A stretch of 5,441 nucleotides of DNA from CAYPZT01 sp964415435 (lineage in GTDB: Bacteria > Patescibacteriota > Microgenomatia > UBA1406 > GWC2-37-13): positions 1 through 5,441 of the forward strand of contig CAYPZT010000047.1 in assembly GCA_964415435.1 (NCBI GenBank), written 5' to 3'. Of the stretch, positions 1 to 5,441 are shown piece by piece (positions within the stretch are counted from its first letter, which is position 1; every line of letters begins with the position of its first letter). The notes under the pieces are model-generated. The model was not told the origin of the DNA and made no database searches. It saw only the letters and a list, made by a program, of their open reading frames with translations. A program made the position numbers and the translations under genes.

Positions 1-982
1 GGTTGCGGGTAAAGCAAGCAATCAAACGTTTGCGGCTCGTGTGGTGGATAAATATGTAGAATCGCATGGACTGAATCGCGAAAATGCACTTATTACGATC
101 TGTGATGCCGACAGCCATTTTTCCTCGAACTATTTTTCATATCTGACATACGAATTTTTGAAAGACGAAGGAAGGAAGTATCATTTCTACTGGGCACCGG
201 TACTCCTTTATAACAACTTCAATCAGCTTCCCATTTTTGTCCGCATTCAAGCCACCCTTTCTTCCATAGTAAGACTTGCCTTCCTCGCTCAAACTGAAAA
301 ACTGATTCAGACTTCAACATACACAACCAATCTCTGGCTTCTCAAGTCTGTTAATTTTTGGGATGTCGATATTATCCCCGAAGATTGGCACATCTATTTT
401 CAGGCATTTTTTGCTCACGGCGACAAAGTAAAAACTTTACCTCTCTATACTATAGTAAACGGAGACGCTGTATATTCGGGCGGTATCATAAAGACGTTTG
501 CTAACCGTTACGATCAAGAGAAACGTTGGGCATGGGGTGCGACTGATATTGGGTATACCCTCAAGATGTTCTTCTCGACGCCGCATATACCTGTCTGGAC
601 AAAACTTAAAAAAATTCTTTTTCTCATGGAAACACATCTTTTGTGGCCTACCTCATTTTTTATTTTGACAGTAAGCGCATCTATACCTCCTCTTGTAAAT
701 CCACTTTTCAAAAGGACGGTCATGGGGTTTTTACTGCCCCAACTCTCAGGTCTTATCCTCACATTATCTTCAGCGCTCCTTATCCTCTTTTTATACCTCG
801 ATATTAAACTTCGTCACAGACTCAACATCAAGACTAGATTCATCGCCTACCCGTTCCTTATCATCCAGTGGTATTTTCTGCCGGTTGTTTCTTTCTTTTT
901 GTCTTCACTCCCGGCACTTGAAGCACATACCCGACTGCTGCTGGGAAAGAAGATAAAATATAAAGTGACAGAAAAGGTATAA
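1..982 (+). CDS. Membrane GT2-family glycosyltransferase, C-terminal part (5' end outside window)
   Basis: The frame is open to the left edge. A GTG at 41 is possible as a start but would remove the N-terminal nucleotide-binding half, and sensible GT2 sequence (VAGKASNQTFAARV) precedes it, so the gene is taken as partial. Counting from the GTG codon, the classical processive-type GT2 motifs appear in order: DAD (22-24, metal/nucleotide-sugar binding), PEDW (113-116, acceptor/catalytic aspartate) and QEKRW (159-163, the QxxRW motif). About three hydrophobic segments follow (roughly 200-220, 231-254, 268-290) and a basic tail ending KYKVTEKV. This layout fits membrane GT2 enzymes (Glyco_trans_2_3 type) that transfer sugar from a nucleotide-sugar on the cytoplasmic face, with the C-terminal helices possibly aiding polymer or lipid-linked product export. 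Sugar and acceptor cannot be told. The stop codon lies 7 bases before the next glycosyltransferase, suggesting a shared surface-glycan locus. Class is well supported; exact role is unknown. Confidence 0.88.
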   Translation, partial: VAGKASNQTFAARVVDKYVESHGLNRENALITICDADSHFSSNYFSYLTYEFLKDEGRKYHFYWAPVLLYNNFNQLPIFVRIQATLSSIVRLAFLAQTEKLIQTSTYTTNLWLLKSVNFWDVDIIPEDWHIYFQAFFAHGDKVKTLPLYTIVNGDAVYSGGIIKTFANRYDQEKRWAWGATDIGYTLKMFFSTPHIPVWTKLKKILFLMETHLLWPTSFFILTVSASIPPLVNPLFKRTVMGFLLPQLSGLILTLSSALLILFLYLDIKLRHRLNIKTRFIAYPFLIIQWYFLPVVSFFLSSLPALEAHTRLLLGKKIKYKVTEKV

Positions 983-983
983 T
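978..983 (+). promoter_or_regulatory. Possible -10 element for a leaderless mRNA of the GT-C gene
   Basis: TATAAT, a perfect sigma70 -10 hexamer, spans the stop codon of the upstream glycosyltransferase (TAA at 980-982) and ends six bases before the ATG at 990. Transcription would then begin at or beside the A of the start codon. No good -35 hexamer lies 16-18 bp upstream and no TG extension precedes it. The only SD-like bases (AAAAGG, 972-977) sit 12 bases from the ATG, too far to be ideal. The match may be chance in AT-rich DNA; readthrough from the upstream gene is equally possible. Confidence 0.35.
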
Positions 984-989
984 CACTTC

Positions 990-2300
990 ATGCTGCAGTT
1001 TCTTTTTACCCGAACACCCTTAGCATATTTACTGCAGAACTTCTGGCGCGATGAGGCGTATTCATATTTGTTGGCAGAGAAGCCTATTTTGGAAATTCTT
1101 GCCCTTACCGCGCGCGATTTTAATCCACCTCTCTATTATGTCCTCCTTCATTTTTGGATTATGATAAGCGGCAGAAACGAGATATTTATACGACTTCTCT
1201 CGTTTGTGCCATACCTGGGAATGATATTTGTAGCTCATCTTTGCGTTCTAACCTTCTGCAGGAAACATCGCATATACGAATCTCTCTACATTCTTTTTTT
1301 CGCGACTGTCCCTATCTTTATGTATTACTCCTTTGAGGCACGCATGTATAGCTTCTTGGCATTTTTTACACTTCTCTCCTCGTATGCGTTTCTTACCAAA
1401 AAAAATAAACTGTATCTTGTCTCGGCAATCGGCGGACTATATACCCATTACTTCATGCTATTTGTGATCGCAACCCAATTCCTTTTTGTTATCGTAAATA
1501 ACAAAAAAAAATTCAGTCTCGACGAATATAAATATCCCTTGATTGCGCTTGGTGGTTTCTTGCCATGGGTTATATTTGTCATTACCGCCCGCACCTCCGG
1601 CGATGGTTCATTCTGGATACCGTTTCCTACAACCCGCGACTATATGACGCTTTTAGGGAGTCTTTACACGGGGTACGAAAGAAACTTCACATTTTTCAGT
1701 GAGCATATCATGAAGGTTTCCCTTCTTTTACTAGGATCATTTTGCGTTGGGCTTATGATGATCAAAAAAGATATAAAGTTGAAGAGTAGCCCTTTCTTTT
1801 ACTTTATGCTTCTTACTGTGATTCCCATCATCATCGTTGCCGCCCTGTCGTTTGTAAGACCTCTTGTACTACCCCGCTATCTTATCGTTTCAAGTGTTGG
1901 TCTTGCGATGACACTTATACTCTTGGCCGACAGACTTCCGAAGTATCTGCGTATCGGATTCATAACGCTTTTGATTGTTGTATCAGTACTGTATATAAAA
2001 GCGGAGGTTAAAAACCGCATCAAGATATTTCCAGCCCGTACGATAAGGGAGATACGCAGTATTGCAGATAAAAATGACCTTTTATATGTCCGCAATGAAC
2101 TTGACTATTTTCCGGCACAGTTCTACTTCGGAAATGAAAATGTTTATATCTACAAAAAACAGTACGATGATATACCAAACTACGTAGGTAAGGTATTGAT
2201 TCCACGCGAACGCATAGTCGAGTCTCTACCCTATTATCCTCAAAAAGCATTTATCATCGGACTCGGTTCATCTTCATATCGGGTAGAGGCGCTGTACTAA
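990..2300 (+). CDS. GT-C integral-membrane glycosyltransferase (PMT_2/GT39-like)
   Basis: A 436-residue polytopic protein. Residues 18-27 read FWRDEAYSYL, the acidic DE pair in the first extracytoplasmic loop that marks GT-C enzymes using polyprenyl-phosphate sugars. Next come DFNPPLYY (43-50), EARMY (116-120), a THYF segment near 150 and a PRY segment near 295, all typical of PMT_2-type proteins. About ten hydrophobic segments run from roughly 47 to 337, then a soluble C-terminal region (about 338-436). The N-terminus is short, with little helix before the DE loop, but an in-frame stop at 966-968 and no other start codon make ATG 990 the only reasonable choice. Expected role: transfer of a sugar from a lipid-phosphate donor to a glycan, lipid or protein on the outer face of the membrane. 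It follows the GT2 gene by 7 bases, so the two may act in one surface-glycan pathway. Donor and acceptor are not predictable. Confidence 0.88.
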   Translation: MLQFLFTRTPLAYLLQNFWRDEAYSYLLAEKPILEILALTARDFNPPLYYVLLHFWIMISGRNEIFIRLLSFVPYLGMIFVAHLCVLTFCRKHRIYESLYILFFATVPIFMYYSFEARMYSFLAFFTLLSSYAFLTKKNKLYLVSAIGGLYTHYFMLFVIATQFLFVIVNNKKKFSLDEYKYPLIALGGFLPWVIFVITARTSGDGSFWIPFPTTRDYMTLLGSLYTGYERNFTFFSEHIMKVSLLLLGSFCVGLMMIKKDIKLKSSPFFYFMLLTVIPIIIVAALSFVRPLVLPRYLIVSSVGLAMTLILLADRLPKYLRIGFITLLIVVSVLYIKAEVKNRIKIFPARTIREIRSIADKNDLLYVRNELDYFPAQFYFGNENVYIYKKQYDDIPNYVGKVLIPRERIVESLPYYPQKAFIIGLGSSSYRVEALY

Positions 2301-2301
2301 A

Positions 2302-2544
2302 TCACTTATTTAAATCAATAAGGCTTAGAAAGCGGAATACGGGAGTGAACAATGCGTCCACTGAAGATGTGACACAGGCAGGTGAAGCGGCACACATATT
2401 TTCGTTATACATCTTTACTGTTGCATCGGTCATGTAGGCATATCTGCATGAACAGTTCGTTTTCTGAAAATGGCCTGTTGTCGTGTTCATCCATACTATG
2501 AAAACGAGAACGAGAGTAAGTATGACGAACTTCCCATAGCCCAT
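2302..2544 (-). CDS. Small signal-anchored protein with four cysteines, hypothetical
   Basis: An 80-residue protein not recognised as a member of any family. Residues 5-19 form a short basic-then-hydrophobic segment (KFVILTLVLVFIVWM) like a signal anchor or uncleaved signal peptide. The remainder would be extracytoplasmic and holds Cys31, Cys33, Cys51 and Cys57, which could form two disulfides. There is no lipobox. It is the last gene of the minus-strand series, 42 bases after the orphan gene, and it ends one base from the convergent GT-C gene. The ATG has no SD, but an extended -10-like TGATATACT sits six bases upstream. Support for reality: it fills an otherwise empty gap, has a plausible export signal, and other frames here give no sensible protein. 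Without homologues it stays tentative. Confidence 0.55.
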   Translation of the reverse strand: MGYGKFVILTLVLVFIVWMNTTTGHFQKTNCSCRYAYMTDATVKMYNENMCAASPACVTSSVDALFTPVFRFLSLIDLNK

Positions 2545-2550
2545 GAAAGA

Positions 2551-2559
2551 AGTATATCA
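2551..2559 (-). promoter_or_regulatory. Possible extended -10 promoter, leaderless, for the small cysteine protein
   Basis: On the minus strand the sequence reads TGATATACT: a TG extension, one base, then TATACT (5 of 6 to consensus, + strand 2551-2556). It ends exactly six bases before the ATG at 2544, so the transcript would start at the start codon. No convincing -35 is present, as is tolerated for extended -10 promoters. The spacing equals that of the TATAAT before the GT-C gene, which raises its credibility slightly. Confidence 0.4.
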
Positions 2560-2586
2560 GGAACAGCTGAAGATGATCAGAAAAAA

Positions 2587-4011
2587 TCAAGCACTTGTCC
2601 TATTGATAAGACCTCCCAAGGTCCTCTCAGGGCCCGCCTTCCCAGTACCAATAAGAGGGAACAGCTTAAACGATTTAACCTCTATTTTCTCACCCTTTAT
2701 CTTGTAGTCATCGATAAGATACCAATAACTTGAATGTTCGGGCCAGGTAGTTTCAATTTGCTTCACTTCCGCCTCGTCTCTAAATGTGTCATAAACAATA
2801 CTGTCAAATACAGCATTTGTTTCACTTCTCTCTTTCATTCGTTTTCTCATCTGTTCGTAGCGTTCTAACATAGAATTAAGTTCTGCGCTTTTTGCCGTTG
2901 TTTGATCTGACTTATATCGCTGTAGCTGGATATATGTTGGTCTAATCGTCACTATAAAATCGATAAACCTTTGAATCGATGAAGGACGAAGACCGAAGTT
3001 CGATAATGATATGGCAGCAGCTTTTTTTACGTCAATAGTCGATCTATTGGTAAATTTTGCTCGATAGTAGGCATCATGTATCTTACTACATTCTTTATAT
3101 AACTCCTCGGAATGACCAGCTATTGAAGTAAGTAATTGAACAACACTTTCAAAGGGTATTTCTTTGTGGAACGAAATGTCAAAACCATCGTAAAATTTCA
3201 CTTTGTCACGAGGAATTTTGCGGCTTTTTGTTTTTGTGATAGTGAAAGATGGTAGGCGTCCCTCTTTACTATACATTGCCGATGCCAGAAAAAAAGACAT
3301 ATCGCTCCTAAAATGATCCATCATCAACATAACCCATGGAGAATAAAATCCCATGGCGTCTCGAACTGTAGTTTCGGGCGCCTGAGGAAGTAAGTCCCTG
3401 TACGTTTCTTCCATGTGAGTAACATGAAGGTGGCCAAGTTTATTGGAGGGTCCTCCACGACTCCTGCCAGTCATCTTCCTTTCTTGAACAGAGCTGGAAC
3501 CCCATGACCCCCAAATCATGGCCGATCCCTTGAGATCACGTATAAGCTTTGTTGCCCTCGTAGCTTGTATATCTATATGTGAAACAAATTCTGCTCTTTT
3601 CTTAGTGTCCATTCTGTAGAGTGCATTAAAATCTGTCCCGTCACTCACAACATCTTTTCTTTCCCACCAAACAACAAGTTGCGGCGCCACCTTATCACTG
3701 CTGTTTCCAACTATTTCCGTCAGGGAGCTACTCATATCAAACGCTTTGCTAGCGTATTCTTCCATAACCTGTACTGGAACACTCGGTGCGATATGCGGTG
3801 AAGCATTTATAGTAACGCATGAGATTGCATGAGGCGACTCTAACTGACCACTAAAAGCCAGTCCTTCCTCGAATACGCCCATATTATCTGCTCTTTTAAT
3901 AGGAGACCTCAGTACGTAGGTCGGCACACTATATTGCGAAGCTCTCTCGACCTCCTGCATTATGTTAGCAAAATGGGATTTGGGGACTGGATATGATAAC
4001 CGTTCAGACAT
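2587..4011 (-). CDS. Uncharacterised 474-residue protein with a GHLHVTH motif, paired with a P-loop kinase
   Basis: Not recognised. The chosen start is ATG 4011, which overlaps the kinase stop as ATGTCTGA (8 bp), a classic translational-coupling arrangement; a TTG at 4026 would add five residues and has no SD. From ATG numbering, residues 55-80 contain two Ser-Pro-His steps, about 140-162 looks helical, then a strand-like AMIWGSWGSSS (164-174), a basic Gly/Ser/Arg-rich stretch (177-192) and GHLHVTH (193-199). Strand-helix-strand followed by HLHV is weakly like HIT/GalT nucleotide-binding folds, but canonical HxHxH is not met (H-L-H-V-T-H has the third His one place late), so this is a suggestion only. 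The C-terminal half is rich in charged helices (about 360-405 may be coiled-coil). There is no signal peptide or membrane segment, so it is probably cytoplasmic. Coupling to the kinase implies joint work, perhaps on a phosphorylated nucleotide, sugar or RNA end. Confidence 0.8.
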   Translation of the reverse strand: MSERLSYPVPKSHFANIMQEVERASQYSVPTYVLRSPIKRADNMGVFEEGLAFSGQLESPHAISCVTINASPHIAPSVPVQVMEEYASKAFDMSSSLTEIVGNSSDKVAPQLVVWWERKDVVSDGTDFNALYRMDTKKRAEFVSHIDIQATRATKLIRDLKGSAMIWGSWGSSSVQERKMTGRSRGGPSNKLGHLHVTHMEETYRDLLPQAPETTVRDAMGFYSPWVMLMMDHFRSDMSFFLASAMYSKEGRLPSFTITKTKSRKIPRDKVKFYDGFDISFHKEIPFESVVQLLTSIAGHSEELYKECSKIHDAYYRAKFTNRSTIDVKKAAAISLSNFGLRPSSIQRFIDFIVTIRPTYIQLQRYKSDQTTAKSAELNSMLERYEQMRKRMKERSETNAVFDSIVYDTFRDEAEVKQIETTWPEHSSYWYLIDDYKIKGEKIEVKSFKLFPLIGTGKAGPERTLGGLINRTSA

Positions 4012-4537
4012 TATTTGCTTGCTCAATTTTTTTAATTAATGCTTTTATGTAAATACGTCTTGCAGTATCTATTCTTACCGTAGGAAAAGGAAAAACATAA
4101 TTCTTCCACTGCTTGTTTTTAACTTCAAATTCTTTAAGTTTTTTAATGGTGTTTATTCCGTAATGATCGGGAAAATTTTTCCTTGAACTTATGCGTCTGT
4201 AATGTAGTGCTCTGTCGGAACAAAGACATTCGATAATACAGATGTTTGCGAGTTTTCTATTTATCATCTTCATTGTTTTAACTCCCGTAGGCTGAATAAG
4301 GCTTGTGTCGCATATGCAACTCCGCCTTCTTTTTAAAAGTCCGACCGCGGCATCCCACATAAGTTCATAGCTTTTTGACCCAACATGGTTAAGTGGGATT
4401 TTTTTTGAAAGTAGCGCCGTCTTAAATTCATCACGTACAATAACAGGCACTTGAAGAGCCTTTCCGAGACGTCTAGCCAGATAAGACTTTCCTGTTGCTG
4501 GATACCCTCTAAATATGTATAGCACCGCCCTTTTCAT
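4004..4537 (-). CDS. P-loop kinase, AAA_33 / zeta-toxin-like family
   Basis: A 177-residue soluble kinase of the size usual for stand-alone AAA_33 proteins. Walker A is GYPATGKS at 11-18, close to the N-terminus as expected, which supports ATG 4537 although no SD is visible. RDEF (35-38) fits the strand-2 acidic/Arg site that contacts the substrate in this family, CDTSL (76-80) corresponds to the usual DATNL-like Walker B region, and 106-119 (CSDRALHYRRISSR) carries the closely spaced arginines of the lid. The family phosphorylates small molecules, nucleotides, sugars or polynucleotide ends; the substrate cannot be read from motifs. Zeta toxins belong to the same superfamily, but no epsilon-like antitoxin is adjacent. 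It is first in a unit with its own promoter and its stop overlaps the orphan gene, so the two products are probably made together. Kinase fold is near certain, biological role open. Confidence 0.88.
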   Translation of the reverse strand: MKRAVLYIFRGYPATGKSYLARRLGKALQVPVIVRDEFKTALLSKKIPLNHVGSKSYELMWDAAVGLLKRRRSCICDTSLIQPTGVKTMKMINRKLANICIIECLCSDRALHYRRISSRKNFPDHYGINTIKKLKEFEVKNKQWKNYVFPFPTVRIDTARRIYIKALIKKIEQANNV

Positions 4538-4590
4538 AATAAAAACTAGCTGTTAGGCTTATTTTTATATCCTGTAGTATATATACACAT

Positions 4591-4604
4591 CGAGTATACA
4601 CTCG
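4591..4604. promoter_or_regulatory. Short perfect dyad enclosing the -10 box; possible operator
   Basis: CGAGT-ATAC-ACTCG has perfect 5-bp arms around a 4-base centre. The -10 hexamer of the kinase promoter (4593-4598) lies wholly inside it, the position expected for a repressor operator. It is too short and lacks a T-run, so it is not a terminator. No repressor gene is visible in the window, and a 5-bp dyad can occur by chance. Confidence 0.3.
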
Positions 4605-4621
4605 GATATCGTAAAAATCAA
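4593..4621 (-). promoter_or_regulatory. Sigma70-type promoter for the kinase/orphan unit
   Basis: Minus-strand -35 TTGATT (+ strand 4616-4621, 4 of 6) and -10 TATACT (4593-4598, 5 of 6) are separated by exactly 17 bases. The predicted start near 4586 leaves a leader of about 49 bases before the kinase ATG at 4537. It sits in the only sizeable spacer of the minus-strand block, just after the peptidase stop codon, and separates transcription of the kinase pair from the peptidase. A second TATACT at 4576-4581 has no -35 at a proper distance. Confidence 0.55.
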
Positions 4622-4635
4622 CATGCGGTGAGGGT

Positions 4636-5441
4636 TTACTGCGAATAGACATGCAGATAGAATGTAGTTACATTTGAGTCTTTATGAACCAGTTTTACAT
4701 AAGGAAGGGTACAGCCAACAGAGTAGCTCCCCCTATAAAGCTCACCGTCTGCGACTGCAAGGACATTATAGGAAGGTCCTATTATGTCCAGGCCATTATG
4801 AGAACTATAGATCTGTCCGACCCACGAGTTTCGCACCGCCCAGGTTGAACCAAACCCTTGATACATTTTAATAGGCGGACTTATCGGCCAGTCCCACGAC
4901 CCAGAAGGGTTAAACGCGTCACCGTCGCCGGAACCGCATGATGAGCCGGAACAGTTCGTGTATTCAACCGACTTTAGATAGTTAAAGGGATTATTTACAG
5001 ATCCGTCGTCATTGACTATGAAATGAAGGTGCCCGGCACTCGAGTTACATGATGCGCCGGGGATTATTGTGGCTATAGTTTCGCCCTTGGTCACATCTTT
5101 TATCTTACTCTCTGTGCCTGCTCCTGCGATAATCCCCTGTATTGCAGCGTATTCGGCCTGCGCCCTTGCCAGAAGATTCTGATAAATACGCTCGTCGTTC
5201 TGGGTATCCGCAAGGAGCCTTTCCTTCGAGTCATGTTGAGCAACGAGGTCTGCCTTCTGAGTCGCTAAAGTAACTTTTAGGTTGTCGAGCTCTACTTTTT
5301 TTTCTTTACGAAGAGTCTTTTGTTCTTCAAAGTTGAGCTTTGCTTCCTGTACCTGTATCAGAACTTCCTGATTCTTACGCTCTGTAGTCTTATAATACTT
5401 AATTCTATTAAGTGCATCGCCTATGTTCCAGCTGTCGAGGA
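4636..5441 (-). CDS. Exported coiled-coil protein with M23 (LytM) peptidase domain in permuted order; N-terminus outside window
   Basis: The frame stays open from the GTG at 5094 to the right edge, so that GTG is internal; 267 residues are visible. Residues 1-115 are a charged heptad-rich coiled coil (e.g. AKLNFEEQKTLRKEKKVELD), like the regulatory coils of EnvC/NlpD/PcsB-type proteins. The peptidase part follows: KGETIATI with GHLHF (HxH at 137-139), NPFNYL, a Gly/Ser/Cys linker, WDWPISPPIKMYQGFG, HNGLD (HxxxD at 214-218), AVADGELY, and YLH (His263) four residues before the stop. The Zn ligands (His214, Asp218, His139) and the catalytic His are all present, so activity on peptidoglycan cross-bridges or stems is plausible. 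The order is reversed from ordinary M23 domains. Cysteines at 131, 163, 168 and 243 suit an extracytoplasmic, disulfide-bonded protein. Likely role: cell-wall remodelling at division or the cell surface; the signal peptide should lie beyond the window. Confidence 0.9.
   Translation of the reverse strand, partial: LDSWNIGDALNRIKYYKTTERKNQEVLIQVQEAKLNFEEQKTLRKEKKVELDNLKVTLATQKADLVAQHDSKERLLADTQNDERIYQNLLARAQAEYAAIQGIIAGAGTESKIKDVTKGETIATIIPGASCNSSAGHLHFIVNDDGSVNNPFNYLKSVEYTNCSGSSCGSGDGDAFNPSGSWDWPISPPIKMYQGFGSTWAVRNSWVGQIYSSHNGLDIIGPSYNVLAVADGELYRGSYSVGCTLPYVKLVHKDSNVTTFYLHVYSQ

Noticed and set aside
437..762. Two overlapping - strand open frames (66 and 82 codons)
   Set aside because: Both are antisense to the GT2 coding region, which has clear family motifs.
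1154..2250. Short open frames inside the GT-C gene (+ 1154-1336; - 1877-2095; - 2020-2250)
   Set aside because: Out-of-frame shadows of a gene with strong GT-C motifs and transmembrane pattern.
2405..2590. Open frame of 61 codons on the - strand
   Set aside because: Overlaps the 80-residue frame out of phase, has no export signal or motif, and has a worse start context.
2581..2640. Possible rho-independent terminator after the orphan gene (minus strand, T-run at 2581-2586)
   Set aside because: The six-T run follows the stop, but the only adjacent stem (CAAG/CTTG) has an impossible 2-base loop, and the better stem GACCT/AGGTC is about 20 bases from the T-run.
2470..2733. Open frame of 87 codons on the + strand
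   Set aside because: It lies antisense to the small cysteine gene and to the 3' end of the orphan gene, its composition is low-hydrophobic and irregular, and it shows no motif or RBS; treated as a shadow.
4004..4537. Zeta-type toxin of a toxin-antitoxin pair
   Set aside because: The superfamily fits, but no small epsilon-like antitoxin gene is adjacent and the partner is a 474-residue protein downstream, unlike known pairs.
4674..4871. Open frame of 65 codons on the + strand
   Set aside because: Antisense to the well-supported peptidase domain; no motif.
4636..5094. Stand-alone 152-residue peptidase starting at GTG 5094
   Set aside because: The frame upstream is open to the window edge and encodes a convincing coiled coil, so the GTG is an internal valine codon.

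Overview
The window most resembles a Candidatus Patescibacteria (CPR, Parcubacteria-like) bacterium. This is inferred from protein style: a membrane GT2 enzyme ending in a YKVTEK-like tail, a compact GT-C enzyme that starts almost directly with its FWRDEAYSY loop, and an exported coiled-coil/M23 protein. The DNA is moderately AT-rich by eye. TGA is used as a stop (three genes here end in it), so the TGA=Gly code of Gracilibacteria/Absconditabacteria does not apply. Clear Shine-Dalgarno sites are scarce, and two genes have a -10-like hexamer exactly six bases before the ATG, which suggests leaderless mRNAs.

Layout. The left part (1-2300) is on the + strand: the 3' end of a membrane GT2 glycosyltransferase (cut by the left edge) and a complete multi-spanning GT-C (PMT_2/GT39-like) glycosyltransferase. 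Together they look like part of a cell-surface glycan locus. From 2302 to 5441 everything is on the - strand. In transcription order this is an exported coiled-coil protein with an M23/LytM domain (cut by the right edge), a short spacer with a recognisable promoter, a P-loop kinase of the AAA_33 type, an orphan 474-residue protein overlapping the kinase by 8 bp, and a small signal-anchored cysteine-bearing protein. The + and - blocks converge with one base between their stop codons.

Two things stand out. First, the M23 peptidase halves are in reversed order: the HLHF metal-binding segment comes before, not after, the HxxxD and YLH segments, as in a circular permutation, with every expected active-site residue present. 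Second, the kinase and the 474-residue protein form a tightly coupled two-gene unit with its own promoter. The second protein carries a GHLHVTH segment in a context weakly reminiscent of HIT/GalT-type nucleotide-binding proteins. Its function is not recognised, and the pair is the best candidate here for an undescribed system. No RNA genes, mobile elements, CRISPR arrays or long repeats were seen, and no gene-free stretch exceeds 100 bases.
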